Source: Colwellia sp.
GTDB taxonomy: Bacteria; Pseudomonadota; Gammaproteobacteria; Enterobacterales; Alteromonadaceae
Direction: 5' to 3'
Assembly (NCBI GenBank): GCA_016765685.1
Contig: JAESPR010000076.1
Coordinates: 1-53,861, forward strand
Length of the DNA: 53,861 nt
A program made the position numbers and the translations under genes. Positions 53,638-53,861 of this stretch are shown one piece after another; the first letter of the stretch is position 1, and every line of letters begins with the position of its first letter. The notes beneath the pieces were generated by a model, which ran no database searches, was not told the origin of the DNA, and saw only the letters and a program-made list of their open reading frames with translations.

Positions 53638-53861
53638 TTACACCCAAGGGGGGACGGCATCTGCGTTAATAACTTCGTCGTAACTAGGTCTGTGTCTAAC
53701 AATTGCAAATTCATTGCCTTTGACCATAACCTCGGGTGCTAACATTCGAGTGTTATAGGTCGAAGCCATGACGGCACCATAAGCGCCACAGCTCATGATA
53801 GCGATTAAATCGCCAGTTTTTGATTCACTAACTTGTCTATTTTTTGAAAAGGTATCATCTG
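53638..53861 (-). CDS. lysA: Diaminopimelate decarboxylase LysA, C-terminal part (truncated by window)
   Basis: The last about 74 residues of a PLP-dependent decarboxylase that makes lysine from meso-diaminopimelate. The strand reads AIMSCGAYGAVMASTYNTR, with PEVMVKGNEFAIVRHRPSY and the stop after AVPPWV, matching the LysA C-terminus (GAYGAVMASTYN and PPWL type end). The 5' end lies beyond the window. The gene converges on the rhodanese gene with a 66 bp gap. Confidence 0.9.
   Translation of the reverse strand, partial: DDTFSKNRQVSESKTGDLIAIMSCGAYGAVMASTYNTRMLAPEVMVKGNEFAIVRHRPSYDEVINADAVPPWV

Overview
The window looks like a chromosomal segment of a marine gammaproteobacterium of the Alteromonadales, most probably Colwelliaceae (Colwellia/Thalassotalea-like). 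The reasons are the AT-rich DNA, the Vibrio/Shewanella-type thymidylate synthase, the gammaproteobacterial gene orders mutH-rppH-ptsP-lgt-thyA and ybeL-leuS-lptE-holA-nadD-rsfS-rlmH-mrdA-rodA-rlpA-dacA, and many short interspersed repeats. The family assignment is inference from protein recognition, not a search. Most of the window is housekeeping sequence. I found no tRNA, rRNA, CRISPR array or prophage.

Layout: 1-5935 holds a truncated amidase, a secreted CehA/McbA-like metallohydrolase, a frameshifted MFS transporter, a membrane-anchored alpha/beta hydrolase and a DUF2459 protein. 6059-7749 pairs the ferredoxin gene yfhL with the tRNA hydroxylase gene trhP. 7985-11432 carries an HDOD protein, a hexose-6-phosphate mutarotase and a diguanylate cyclase. 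11565-17936 is the mutH / rppH-ptsP-TauE-lgt-thyA block. 17937-24147 is the accessory part: degenerate repeats, a decapitated amidohydrolase, a YtrA-type regulator with unknown membrane proteins, a secreted hydrolase and a complete ISAs1-family insertion sequence.

24148-31702 contains nagB, a crotonase, an HDOD-GAF protein, a YcxB-like protein, a small outer-membrane-like protein with a 54-residue ORF downstream, then plsC-rraB and a FabH-like synthase. A 265 bp MITE-like element follows (31702-31966). 32086-43483 is the large minus-strand envelope, ribosome and replication cluster. ybeL and a Lon-related protease follow on the plus strand. The end holds a soluble zinc-binding chemoreceptor, an RND efflux pair, a BigR/YgaV-type ArsR repressor divergent from a rhodanese gene, and the 3' end of lysA.

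No clearly new defence or biosynthetic system is visible. The most interesting signals are the proposed persulfide-responsive unit (two-cysteine ArsR, rhodanese, RND pump, three TTAG/CTAA operator candidates), the structured MITE, repeats that reshape protein termini (dacA leader, YcxB tail, lptE signal peptide, amidohydrolase start), a mutH with no ordinary start codon for its conserved N-terminus, and the yfhL-trhP pair.
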